Below are positions 48,888 to 61,690 of a stretch of DNA of 64,000 nt, in pieces. Every line of letters begins with the position of its first letter. Within the stretch, counting starts at the first letter, position 1. The notes beneath the pieces are model-generated. The model did no database searches, was not told where the DNA came from, and saw only the letters and a program-made list of their open reading frames with translations. Origin of the DNA: Rhodamnia argentea (lineage: Eukaryota; Streptophyta; Magnoliopsida; Myrtales; Myrtaceae); NCBI RefSeq assembly GCF_020921035.1, contig NC_063151.1, positions 28,712,934-28,776,933 on the forward strand. Reading direction: 5' to 3'. The position numbers and the translations under genes were made by a program.

Positions 48888-51044
48888 ATGGAAGGCCATG
48901 GCAAAACTTCAACTGCCCTTGCATACTGTGTCACCGGGGCGACGGGCTATCTCGGGTCCTGGTTGGTGAAGTCTCTTCTCCGACGCGGCTACGAGGTCCA
49001 CGCCGCGGTCCGCGATCCCGGTGTGCATCTCCATCCCTTCCTCTCATTGTTTCCCTTTACTGTTGGCGAATCCGAGTCTAGTCCGAAGGCTTTGAGTGTC
49101 TTGAATTTTTTTCCTTTGTAGCCCTCTAGTTTGCCTTTGATGCTCAACTTCCTCCAGTCGTGTTTTGGCCGTAATTTGGCTTTCGATAAACTGAGTTAAG
49201 TTGAGCTAAGGTTGACACGTCCGAACTTTGCTTTCATTACTGGAATGTCTGAAGTCTTGTTGATGTTGACCGCTGGCCCCGGAGAGAGAAATCAACAATG
49301 TGTGTTTTGGTTCTGGACGGGCTTAAACTTGCCCCATGGGATCGTGAACAGCCCAATTGGCCCATCAAAAGTAGATTTCCAACCGGGATTTTGGCGGTTA
49401 AGATCTTAGGACTGACCAAATTATTCCATTCTCACCAAAATTGTCCATCTTGTTACATCCTAGGGAAGCAACTAAGCGACTAGCAGCAAGAATTAGCATT
49501 GGCTTTATTAATTTGATTGGCTTGAAAGGTGCTTTCACTAACATTGGAGAATGTCGCATTGCGACTTGAGCTCTGTTGGAGACTGTTCAGCCTAATTTTA
49601 CTAACTTTGAAATTCGCCTAATTTCACTATCTTCAAAATTCGCCCCAATCACTTAGAAAAGCTTCCGGCTTTCCTCGTCCCGCAGCTAAATCATTGCATC
49701 TGCTATCGACGTGGGATGGCGGTGAGCGCTTGAAGTTATTCCGAGCTAGTTTGCAGGATGACGGGAGCTACGACGAGGCGGTTGAGGGCTGCAACGGCGT
49801 CTTTCACGTCGCCGCCTCGATGCAATTCGATGTTCACGAGTGCACCGGTAGATTCACTTATATTGTACAGCTTCTTTGGCAACTTTTTATGGTGACTATA
49901 ATAGCCCAAGAGATTCATTGAATCCCATAAGAAGTGCTTCCTCCTTGAATCTTTTTTTTTTTCCTTAAGATGCGTATGTCCATTCGAACATCATCGATCC
50001 GGCGGTCCGGGGCACCCTGAACCTCCTGAAATCATGCCTGAAATCGAAATCAGTGAGGAGGGTGGTGTTCACATCTTCCATCAGTACAGTGACTGCCAAG
50101 GACAGTGCAGGGAATTGGAGAGATGTTGTTGATGAATCTTGCCAGACTCCTATTGATCATGTGTGGAAGACTAGAACCAGTGGATGGGTAGTTTCGCTTT
50201 TCATTTACCAGCAATATTCGAGAGCATACTGGTGAATTTATTTCTTATTTATTTTTCGGTTAATGTGAAAAATTAGCAAAATAGATGATGAGATATTGTG
50301 GCAGGTTTATGTGCTGTCGAAGCTCCTAACGGAGGAAGCAGCATTCCAATTTGCAAGAGAGAAAGGGATCGACATTGTATCGGTGGTCACCGCCACAGTT
50401 GGCGGCCCGTTCCTCACCTCTTCTGTTCCTTCCAGCACACGAGTTCTCCTGTCCCCAGTCACAGGTAGCTTCTTGCTAGTTTAACTCTGAGTAGATTATG
50501 GGATCTTGGGGGGGTTCGGTAACATCTCGACTTCGCTCGCTGAGGCATTAAACAAGCGTGAACTCGTGGCCAATTGTATTGCGCAGGCGAAGTCGAGATG
50601 TTCCGGATATTATCTGCTGTGAACTCCAGGATGGGATCGGTCGGTGTAGTCCACATTGAAGATGTATGCAATGGTCACATTTTCTTGATGGAGCATGCCA
50701 AGGCAGAGGGCAAATACATATGCTGTGCTGAAAGCTGCCCCATGTCGAAGTTGATCCGAAACCTCGCCAAAAATTATCCACGCTCGGATATAACAAGGTA
50801 ATTTTTTGGGATGAATTCACAAATAAAAATTGCATACTGCATGGACAATGTTCATACTTAAACCCTTTATATTTTGCTCAGTGTCAGGCTGGTGGATCAG
50901 CAGAACGAGTCAGTCCCAGCTGAGATTTCTTCGAAGAAATTGAGGGACCTGGGGTTCAGCTATGAGCATAGAGCAGAGGACATCATACATGAAACTGTGA
51001 CTGCCTGCATAAACTTTGGCTTTCTTCCTCCATTAGCAACTTAA
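48888..51044 (+). CDS. NAD(P)-dependent reductase, DFR/anthocyanidin-reductase-like, six exons
   Basis: Extended short-chain dehydrogenase related to dihydroflavonol reductase, anthocyanidin reductase and cinnamoyl-CoA reductase. The real substrate is unknown. Exons: 48888-49020, 49686-49847, 49970-50187, 50305-50464, 50587-50797 and 50882-51044; all GT-AG, 348 residues. Seen: the Rossmann cofactor motif [10 protein letters not shown] at 15-24, FTSSIS with the likely catalytic Ser, and the catalytic pair YVLSK (Tyr173, Lys177). All are intact. An upstream in-frame ATG at 48807 would add 27 residues of mostly Glu (MFCREEEK...), which is unusual for the family; since it is the first good ATG after the TATA box it could be used. 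From memory the closest Arabidopsis type is the At4g27250 lineage. The solo LTR ends 700 bp upstream. Confidence 0.92.
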
Positions 51045-52850
51045 AAACTTGGTCTTCTGTTTTGCAATCTGTGAAGCCAAATTCCAATGGGGCTATAAAA
51101 CTGGAAAAAACAAACGATTCAGTTCTGGCTGAATTGGAAAGGATGGAAGTTCTGGAGTTGGGGTTAGAGCTGTCTTACTCTTACCCCATATGTAATGCGA
51201 TACAGTTTGACACCAAACACTACAAAGTCAATTCTCCCGGGACCATTCGACCATGTTTGTCGGATGTTGAACCAGATTAAAGTAATGTTTTTGCTGTTGT
51301 CACGACACATTAATAGCAGTTACAGACATTGATGATGCCGAAGTTTAAAACTTCATGGGACTCGACGAGCTTTCAGTCAATTAGCGTTTGAATGAGAGAT
51401 GGGTTTCAAAAATGGGACCTGCATTAATGAACGCCAGGTTTGACCATAGATCTCGGCAGATGCCATGGAAGTTGCTCTCGTTTTGTTAATTTGGAAAAAT
51501 CCCAAATGGGTTAATTCTGAACTCGAGCAAAGACCAAAGACAAATGTTTCTAAAATAAAACATGTCTGAGCAGTAGATTATGTTCGGGGCCTAATTTCCT
51601 TAAAAACTCTTAATTTTAGGTACAGTCCGATATTTGCCCTAAAAAAAATTTTGTCTCGGAAAAAATCTCAAACTTGAGGTTCATTCCCAAACCTGTCTCC
51701 AATATTCATCAATTTTTACTCTAATTTCAAATCTATACTCATTAGCCCTCTATTAAATAATCTTTGTTATTGGGGTGGATTTGTTATTCAGGTCGTCAGT
51801 TCATACATATAACCCCGTTACTTTGTGATGTGAAAAAGTCATGTCAATTTGGAACCGGATCATGAGATAAATTTGAGGATAGATTGAGAGTTTAATAATT
51901 TTTTGATATTTTTCTTTGGATAGATTGGTGCATATTTTAGGACTAAACCTAAAGTTTCGAATTTTTTATATGATTAAAAAAAAAAGTTCAAAATAGATTT
52001 GAAATTGGATGTAAAGCCATATTTTTGTTCTGAGACAAAAAAAAATTCCTAAACCTAAAATTGAGAATCTATTCTGATAAAAAAAAATCGAAAGAGACTG
52101 AACACGAAATTAAGATTTTTTTTAGAGAATTAGTCTCGTGGATTCAGAAAATGGTCAACAAAAAAGTTTCAAGAACCAGAAGAACATCAGTTACACAGCT
52201 CCGGCATGATAACTCAAGCTCAGCGAAAAGGGTAAAAGTCAAAAGACTGTTCTTGAGTGAGTCCGAAGCAGAACATCCGATTGGGACATGATCCTCTCTC
52301 TCTCTCTTCATCTTCATCTTCATCTTCATCTTCTTATCTTCCAAGCTCCGTCTGAAGCAATTAGAAGAGAAAAGCCACCGTGACCTTCCACCCAATCGCC
52401 ATTAAAGACATGGATCGCAATTGGGTGCTGCAGCATTTCAGATCTTAACCAGTAATCATATCTCTTTCGTTCAGAGAAGATCAGAAAAGCAAACCCGAGA
52501 CAAGAGATGCGCTCATTTACTCGGAGGGTCTTTTCTCATCCGTTTCTCATCTTTTTTCCTGCTGCGGAGGATCGAGGTCTGAAATGTCCTGACGAATTGT
52601 CAAAATCAAATCCCGTTTTGGCGCGTTCGTCCTTCCTCCGTTGAAGCTACCGCCTCCCCATTAAATGTCCGTGCGTCCGTCTCATCTAACCTAAAAGCTG
52701 TAGGCCCTAGGCTCCTTCTTTAGGGTTTCTGGAGTACTAGAAATTCTGAACATCTCATTGAATTCATTCACGGTTTCGGACAAGTGGTGTGTACAATAAA
52801 TTGGTTAGTGACACATTCATTGAGCAGTTATGATATGATGTTAGGCCCCG
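51045..52850. other. Intergenic, with a foldback element at about 51595-52078
   Basis: The reductase 3'UTR comes first. Then 'aaaaactcttaattttaggtac' at the left mirrors 'cctaaacctaaaattgagaatc' at the right, marking a diverged foldback element. 52290-52340 has short CT and CATCTT repeats. No gene is recognised between 52100 and 52850. Confidence 0.45.
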
Positions 52851-52859
52851 GAGGGCTTT

Positions 52860-55540
52860 CAATGCCGGGCCAATGTCACCGCGAAAAGGCACGAGCGTTC
52901 GCCTGATCGGTTCTTCGGTAACGAAGCATGATTTTCCCGTCAACCCTTAAATCGAGTCTCGTTAGCAAATGCCCGAACACACCTCTTACATGCCAAAAGT
53001 CCCAATTTTGACGACACTGATTACATGCTTCACCGGAAGTATCATGAGTGTCGATTACCATACCGTTTAGATCCATATAAAATTGTCATAATCACTCCTA
53101 CCAAAAAACATTGGAGATTAGATAACTCCGCTCGTCATGTGCATGGCCTAAGAATGTGTGTTTTCCTGCCATCCCATTGAGCTAATCATAACTCACTTGA
53201 ACATAACACGGGCAACAAATAATTTAAAAATTGAATGATCGGTAACATCATCTAACCACACTTTTTCGAGAGTCAAGCATATGGTCGCGGTCAATGGATA
53301 TCTATTCACTAGGTAGTTCGCCAGGAATTTCCTAAATATACCAACACTATAAAGCAATTTATGAGTAGTCTCTATTAATGTTTTACTCATCGACTCCGTA
53401 ACCTGTTGTAGTTTACTATTACTGGTACAATGTCTCATTATGCCCTCCTTCATGCATAATTTATTTAACAGCTATGAGCATAACTATATGCTTTGTCACC
53501 TCGCACATGCTTGATCATTTTGCCATCATTCTTTTCAATTAAAGTTGTTAGCTATCCGATATCCTAACAGTATCATTAGACTTGTATCTTAGCCTAAACA
53601 TCAATGTCCTGGTTATATTGGCATCCACAATTGTTGGCATACATTTGGTACTCTTTGTTGAAAGAAATTGCGATAACCTATGAACATACAAGTGAATCAA
53701 CTTCATAATCTCCATTATTTTTCTTACTGTCGTACTAAACTACGTTTTCTGTTGTTTGCTCAAATCACAACAATTGTATACATTAGGTTCCTCGATCGCA
53801 TAACTACATGCGATAGATTCCTTTTACTTAGAACTTTAGATTTCTCTCACCAATGTGCCTCAAATGCATATGCCACAGTTCATACTCTCAAACACGTGCA
53901 TCCGACATCTCCGTAGCTAAACCGTTAGTTTTTCACCTTGAAGCTCATACAAGCCATCATGATTGATTCTTCTCATATCATCAGGGATGCATTAACAACC
54001 TTTAGAACTCCACCTTCCCAACACACAACTGAATCCACAGTATTTCAATGAAATTAGATTCGTCTTCAACTTTAGAACATGCCTCACTCTACTCAATGTG
54101 CTCATGGTACCGTCGTACATTCCGGTTTTGAAATCAACGACACTTACATCATCGCACTCCTACGTTGTTCTCCAAATACACTTTATCACTATTGATACCT
54201 TGGTAAGTAATGAAATAATTTTCGTTTGGTGTGTGTGTGAAAGGAACAACCAAAATTAATAATCCATCCATCACACGACAAATCCTCAATGACAAACAAA
54301 ACATCATCATCATTCGAGACATCATCAGCAATTGCAACAATATTAATTGTAAACTCAATTCTAATTATCTTAGCCTTCTCATTCTTCTACTTAAAGCAGT
54401 CCCTCCTAAGTTCTCCTTGCCAATATTTCAACAAACAACTCCCCCAATTCTAGATTAATTGCGTCTGTTCGGATTTGCATTACTCATGCTAACACAAGTA
54501 TTAGTTGTTCTTCTAGCTTTACCCACTAAAGTAGCATGTAATTCTTTTCTATAGATGTCTTCACTCGGGATCAAATCGCAAACCTCATCAAACGTCAAGC
54601 TTATTAACCTAAAAGAACAATTAACATAGGTGACGTATTATTCAAACTATTAAGCTATATGGTAATAGAACCCGAGCATGTACCTTATGATCAAAGTCAA
54701 TCTCAACCGAACTTAATTGACTAGCGATCATATTGAATTTATCGACATGATCAACAACCAACGCACATCTGTTCATCTATAATTGAAATAGACGTCTCAT
54801 CAAGTAGACCTTGTTAGTCGCAGAGGGCTTTGCGTATATATTCAACAGTGCAACCATCAAAATCCATAGTGATCTTTTTTTTTTTTTTTTATCTTCACGT
54901 GAGTTAAATGCGATGTTTCCAGGCCAACACTAGTCAAATAACACATAATGCTTCTCTGTCTAGCAACTCACAATATACTTGTTTCATCGAATTTGGCTTC
55001 TTCTCAAATAGGGACAAGTGCATATTTCTCCTGTACATATAACCTTCAATCTGCATCTTCGAGAAAGCAAAATCCTTCCCATAAAATCTATTGATTTTCA
55101 CTTTCTTCTCCCACTATATCATCCGTTCGCTTTAACTCTGAGAAATAAGCAATTGAAAAATAAAGTAAACTAAATAAGGAAATAAATCGGACTCCAAATT
55201 TACGTGGTTCTGTTGGTGGACCAATCGCATGGGAAGAGCGGCACATAATTCCACTACAAATCAAGCAATACGACGAAGATTGCAACCGCACTCGAGTCAC
55301 CCAAATACTCTTATTGTTTCTCAGCTCTCAACTACACTCAATATCTCGTGTGGTATATAGCCCTTGCAAATTCCACATCGAACAATCTCTTAATCTCATA
55401 AAGGGATAATATTACCAGAAAAATTACGTGTTTGGGCGCTACAAGATTCTCTTGGATTGTTTTAAAGAGTAATTCACGAGAAAACCCGCTCCTCAAGTCC
55501 TTTTCAGGTAAAGAAAACACACTTCTTACCTAGAAAAGAT
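52860..55540 (-). pseudogene. Decayed Ty1/copia retrotransposon
   Basis: On the minus strand, copia landmarks occur in order from high to low coordinates. 55540-55100 is LTR-like with 'gaaccacgtaaatttgg'. Near 54290-54160 is a protease-region piece ('THTPNENYFITYQGIN', 'VYLENNVG'). Near 54100-54020 'STLSRVRHVLKLKTNLISL' appears. Near 53380-53200 an integrase-region piece reads 'FLANYLVNRYPLTATI' and 'LEKVWLDDVTDHSIFKLF'. Many stops and frameshifts break it. Reverse transcriptase and RNase H are not found, and the sequence below about 53190 is not recognisable as copia, so the element is deleted at its 3' end. Confidence 0.78.
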
Positions 55541-57133
55541 GGTAGATCCTAAATAGCAAACCTATCCATCTAGAAAATTACTCGAGCTAGGAAATTTAAA
55601 TCTACGAATTTGAACAAGAGAGGTATCTTCATTAACGATGATTAAAAAAAAAAAAAACGAGACGAGGATAATAAATCCTTTAACGAAGGATTAAGAAATC
55701 CGAGCAGAGTACTTAGGCACCATCATCGCACCCCACCCCCCACAATGAATAATCGATGCACGTGGGCGTGCCAGCTGGGACGAAACAGGAAGAGACAAAA
55801 GAGAATTGTGCGACATGGGAAGCCCTTCCTCGAATTCTGTCCTCTCCCCTCGAACTAATCCTTTGGCTAATACCGCATGTCAAAAATTTTCCCCCTTTCC
55901 CAAATATTTTTTACTCGCTCTGTTCCGTGGATCATTCACGTTTATAATTGCAAACGAGTCCCTTGTTTTTATCGGCCTTGCATGAAATTCCATCCCATTT
56001 TTTCAAAGCGCCGACAAGGTGACCGGCGAATTCGTAGGGTCCATAATCAACTTTGCGTATTGATCCTGTCAAAACTCTCACGTCTCCACATGTCACGTGA
56101 AGCACCCATGCTCATCAGCATTGTTCCGAGGGACAATGGCACGAATGATTCTTGAATTTTGAATCAACGTGCAATGTGATCTTTGAACTTTTAATTTTAC
56201 CAATATAGTCTCCGAACTTAGTCCAATGTTCACTACGAGCCCTGAATTATTAATTTAACCAATATAATCTATGAATTTTTGAAACATATTCAATTTAATC
56301 CTTAAACCATATGAAGCTGTTCGATATAATCCGTCCATTAAGTTTAGGGACGACATTGGACTTATTATTTATAGTTCATGGACTTAGTTGAAGATGCTTT
56401 AAAAGTTTGGAAACCACATTAAACAAATTAAAAATCAAGAATTACATTGTACATTTAACTAAAATTCAAGTATCATATTAATCAAATTAAAAATTCAGAA
56501 AACATTTAAAAACCATTTGTATCTTTTTTTTTTTCCTTGCTCCAATCAGACTACAGAAAAAGAAAATCTCAAATTCAATGATCATTCGAGCTTTTCCTTT
56601 TTCTTTTTCGTTTTGGAGCAAAATATTGAATGACTTTCAGACGATTCAATTCGCAAGAACGTGAGGCCAGCCAGACCATCCCCTCTCTGAAAGGCACCTG
56701 TCGGAGCTCTAATTTATCACTTGTCAGCTACCATCAACTCCATTTCTGATAACTGTAAGATTCTGAAATTTTCACCATCGCCAAATATTGAATGTCTTTC
56801 TCTGGATTTCAAAAACTAGCATTCACTGTAACGCTGTTAACATTCAAATCTTTTCAAGAACATTGGCATGAACTTTCAACTGGCCATGTTCATGGATCTT
56901 ACAGAGTGAATGAAAAGATTCAGAGTAGCCCAGATTGCAGAAGGATCGAGTCAAAGATATATTATATTCATCATCAAGAGGAGGATGTGAAGCCAAAAAA
57001 GAATAATTTTGCCAGGAACCCCACGAGATCTATCAAAAGCCCGAAGTGAAAAACAAAAGAATTCAACCCAAGAAACCACTTTAGCCCAAATTGCTCGTCA
57101 TGCTCTCTCTTCCGTTTTCTTTACGTTCATCCT
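55541..57133. other. Intergenic, with foldback repeat at about 56150-56510
   Basis: 56150-56510 has mirrored arms: 'gatctttgaacttttaatttta' at the left and 'taaaattcaagtatcatatt' at the right. 56980-57133 is probably the 3'UTR of the zinc-finger gene. No other gene is seen. Confidence 0.45.
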
Positions 57134-58880
57134 TCAGGGTTTGCAGATCACCACAAAACAAGGAAGCAGAGCTCTAGGATTGAGCAAGTAGAGCTCCTCA
57201 ATGTGTGAATACAGACCCACCTTACCGGCTAAGGAGTCGAACCCCGTCTGACCGGCCATTTCCTGGATGTTCTCCAATGGCCTGTGAACCCTCCCTGCAA
57301 TCACTCTGCACACTATCAACGCCTTCCTCACGGTCGGGTCGTCCTCGACCGCGTCGATGCTCTCGAATGCTCTGCCACTGGTGGACGTTGTGAACACCCC
57401 GATCCCTCCCTTCGATTCCTTCTTTGCCGAGAAGCCGTGCCGCACGATCCTGCACACGCAGCACTGGTCGGACGTGCACAGGCTCGACGAGCCGTCCAGC
57501 CCCAGCGGGCAGGCCAGGGTCGTACCGTAGAAGCGAAGCAGTTCGTTCCCGTCGGCGAGGCACCGCGGGTGCTTCTTCGGGAGCTTGCCGGCCTTGACCT
57601 TGACCGTCTCGCGGTACTCCTCGAACCGAGCCAGGGTCTTCTGCATGTTGTGGACCTTGAGGACCCGCTCGATCCGGTTGCCGCCTTGGTTCTCCGATTT
57701 CAGCCACCCGGTTCGGCATATGATCTCCACAATCTTCCTGGACGAGTCCCCTTCCACTAGTTCAGTCACTGTTGAGCAAGAATACAATGTGGTCAGATGC
57801 ACGTGACTACTGTGCAAGCTTCACGTTATTTGAGCAATGTGAGAGAGAACACAAACGGCGAGGCTTTCAAATTCCGATAGAACTGTAACAGCTACAGTCC
57901 AATAGATGCTGGGAAAGTTGACCATTTAGTAGAGCCAACCAGCTTTTGATCCTCCAGCTCAGAAATGGATGAAGCAAAATATAAAAAATCAGCAGGAAAA
58001 AAAAACACTCCGGAGGACAGAATTGCAGAGACACTCAGTATTTTTGCGAAGTCAGCCTCGTTAAAGTTGATTCGCGCAAAAGGTTCGAACGGAAATGAAG
58101 CAGATTCCGTCATGTACACATGCAAAGGTGTCCTTTTTTTTTTTTTGGCCCTGAATCAGAAAATCCACAAGGAATGGCATTTCTCATGAAAAAAAGTGAA
58201 ACTTTTTCTCCTACCAGCATGCTTGGAGAGATGATGTGCCTCGGCAGCATCCCATTTGGTGAACTGCTCTCCACACTTGTGGCAAGTTATGGTGGAGATC
58301 CCATTAGCGTCAGCATCCAGCGACACTCTACTGCTAGTACGGACGCCGCCGACGACGCCGCCGCCTCGGCCACCGAGGCCACCAGACCCTTGTCTCTCGC
58401 CCAAAACAAAACCCCCCTTCCTCGGAGTTGCCCCGTTTGCTGAGGTTGTCCTAAACGAAGGATTGAAGTAATGCATGGGCGTCCCCGGCGTCAGAGTCCC
58501 TACAAAGGTCGACCCCCGCCGCCGCCGCCACCACCGCCATCGCCCCCTACGCCGGCGCCGGAATCTTGGAACCCGTTGCCGAAGCCGGTGATCTTGAGCT
58601 CGCATTTGGTGTTGCTGAGGATGACTTCGTGGGTTAGGGGGTTCAAGAACTCGCTGCTCCCGATGGATCTCGGGCTGCAGCTCGGCGGCTTCTCGGCCGT
58701 GTGCCTCTTGCTCCCATGGATGACGTCCTTGAGGTTGGCGATGGACCTCGAGCAACCTGACCGCCCCGTCTTTTTGGTCAAGATCGTGGTCAGCTCCTTC
58801 CTTGTTTTCGGGTGGTGGACATCTGATGGCTCTGATTTGCAGTGTAGGGACTTCTTGAGAGCAAACCACACTGTTGGCAT
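57134..58880 (-). CDS. C2H2 zinc-finger protein with PARP-like C-terminal region; apparent one-base frameshift
   Basis: Two exons on the minus strand: 58880-58215 and 57768-57134, GT-AG, junction in frame (HLSKHA|VTELVEGD). Starts MPTVWFALKKSLHCKSEPSD, has a 'GCSRSIANLKDVIHGSKRH' block, a Gly-rich stretch, one finger (CHKCGEQFTKWDAAEAHHLSKH), and the long conserved C-terminus with NELLRFYGTT, CCVCRIVRHGFS, GIGVFTTSTSGRAF and ELYLLNPRALLPCFVVIC. The family (single finger plus this C-terminus) is plant-wide, nuclear in expectation, function poorly known. The summed exon length is 1301 nt, one short of a multiple of three. The reading frame changes within a G5 run at 58513-58517. Without the shift it would encode 433 residues. 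Either a sequencing/assembly error or a recent null allele; the rest shows no decay. Confidence 0.88.
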
Positions 58881-61690
58881 CTCTCTTCTCTTCGTGGGCT
58901 TCTCCTTCGTTTACTTCTTCTCTTCCTTAGTGCTCTGTCTCAAGGCCGCAAAAGCTTCATCTTTCTTGTACAGACTCTTTCCTTTTCAGTTCATGGGTCG
59001 CCCTGACTTTCTATTTTTGTCGACTACCACTCGAGAAAGGAAGAAAGGAAGCTAGACCTAGAGCTTCACCCATGAGCTTCTCCCCAGGAGAGACTTCTCA
59101 GAATCCTCTCAGGTAACCCCGAGAAATGTTTGAAGATTCCCCTTTGGAGAGACATCTCCTGCTGAAGCGTTCCTTTTGGATCTTTATTGCAGACCGGGAG
59201 ACAAGACACGACGCAGAGAAATGTGGGAGGAATACAGAGATCCGTGTGGCCTAGAGGGAGGAAGATGATGACAAAGAGAGCTCGCTCATAACAGAGAGAG
59301 AGAGACTGTCTTTAGTGGCGCTCATTAATGATGGTTACTGAGGATTGAGGAAGGCCACCACAAGACACGACACAGAAAAACTCTCCCGCCCTTGTTATCC
59401 ACGAACCTTCGTTACTATCATCTTGCCACCCATTTATGATTCCTCTTCCCCTAAAAAAAAAAATGAAAAAGAAAATTCGCAGGGCACCTCCTAGATGTTA
59501 GGGCATTCAAATTTTTCCACCGCTGCATTAGTGTCAATCCTTTTGCTTTTCCAACATGATAGAACCGTTTGTTCACATCCATGGTAACGATTATATTTTT
59601 CGTTTTCCACTCAGCATTCATTACTAAATTAGGAATAATTTAGTTAGGCGTTTAGAGCTAAGAACAACTCAAAGTGGGTCCATCGTGAAACTTAGATTTA
59701 AGTGAAAGTTCATGCAAACGTACCCCATTTCCATCGTAGCTTAGATAATAGGGTTATAAAGTATTGAACGATTTTTAAATTTGTCATAGTAATCGGTAGA
59801 TGTTTTGCCCATAGCGTGAGAGTATATTTTTAGCGTAACGTGTTATGATATGATTAAACTTTTAAACGCTCATTACTTTGTGAATTTTATTCTTGTATCG
59901 GAAACTTTCTTGTTGTTCTTTTTTTTTTTTTTTACCTATCTTGGACATCCGAACTTTATAAAGACGATGTGTGCCTAAATATCCGGTAAAAGTGATTACA
60001 ACCTTGTCCCACGGACAGGCAGGCAATTGGACATTTCACAAGATAAATTTAATTTCATCGATAGCTACATGCATTTATATTTCTTGTGTTTATTTATTAA
60101 ATCCATCGATGATTCAGCCTTTTCCCTTCCTCTTTTGATTGGTAAGAATAGTTATATTACCCCAAAACCTACGATTTGACAAAATCCTTTTACGATTGTA
60201 CTCGACAATGCTTAAAAGAGTCTATACTATGGTGGGGACTTTCGAGCATTATGAAGATCTGCCAAATGGGCGTTAGGAAGTCTCCCTATAACTAGCTATG
60301 CATGCACTCTTTCACATTATTAGCTTCAACAATCGAGCGAGGCACGAAATGATATCTGACTTGTCTTGTTATCCCTCCACTTTTAGTCAAGTGCTGAAGC
60401 AATTGTTAGTAATATTTGGCCACAATCGAAATTTAAGAGTAAGGAGTAAGAGGTCCTTTCGAATTTGAAACGGGCGCACAACACTCCGATTACTCAAAAT
60501 GTTACACCTCACATAGGGAGAGCACGTCGTCAGATTCCTATCCTTAGGGGAGAGATGCCGATGGAAAAGGTTGCGCGAATATTCTAAAAGGCGACTCAAA
60601 AGATGAGGTTTTTCCTTGCAATTATAAATTGACCACCGGCCCTTTCACAAGCAATATAGGATAACTCTATTTGTTGGTAATTTGGGCTCTAAGACCGGTA
60701 TTGAATGATCTCGAACATCTTTCATTTGAAAAGCTAATTTAAAAGGTAAGACTTTCTCCCACACCGATAAATCGATTATCAATCATTCATAAACCTACAA
60801 AAGCTGAGGGGACATTAAACACTGGCCAATTCACCATCTGTTCCCGTAATCATTTGGCAACCCGGCAATTAGTGGATTCGGAAAGGTGTCGATCCTTGCA
60901 TAATATAATCCCCGACCCCAACAAGTGGTTGGGAAAAGGAAAAAGCTGACGAAGCTTTGGGAAAATCTAAGAAAAAAGAGGATTTAGAAAGAAGGGCAAA
61001 TCGTGGCTTATCATTAGCTTTTGCCGGTGGAAAGGGCGATTACTGATTACTGATTATCCTTTTTCGTGCCGTGCTGTGCTGTGTTTCTGCTTCACCTTTG
61101 AGCAAAAGTTGCGTACAGAGAGAGAGAGGGGGAAAAGGACTGTGCTCGAAAGTCAGGTGCGTGCACATGCATTAGATTGATGGATTCTACCTTTGTGCGC
61201 AAGTGAATTCGATGTTTAATGCTTTCCCGATAATGTCAAAGTGGACAGGTTTTGGGTTGGAAAAAGGGGCACGGTCACGAAAGCGGCCTGAGCGATGGGC
61301 CGGTTCGCAATTACTACAAATTCGACTCGATCGTCATCGGAAAGCTGGTTTGCACTTGTTGATCTGATGTTGCATTGGTCGTGTGCGAATTCTAAATCCC
61401 CGTGATCCCGACCGCTATACGGTCAGGTGAGAGATTTCGGACGAACGGCGTACGGGGCATAGACATGCTTAAAGACATTCGTCTTACATTTCTCGGGGTT
61501 TCGAATGGGGATCACACGCCCTCTTTGCTGCTCATGGGCGGAGCTAATTGACGGGGCCACCACTTCCATGACCCCACCAACCAAATGTCAGAATAGATGT
61601 AACGTGGGAGTATAAACCCTTTTTCGGTCGGTCCAAAATCTAATGTCGGCTTGCTATGCAATGGGCTGACCCATGGGCTTGAAGTGGATT
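58881..61690. other. Intergenic, upstream of the zinc-finger gene
   Basis: 58881-59350 probably holds the zinc-finger leader and promoter, with GA-rich patches. 59350-61690 shows no recognised gene, RNA or complete element. Confidence 0.4.

Noticed and set aside
57222..57760. Long ORFs in other frames on both strands over the zinc-finger second exon
   Set aside because: They are shadows of the GC-rich real exon; only the 57768-57134 frame has family motifs and joins exon 1.
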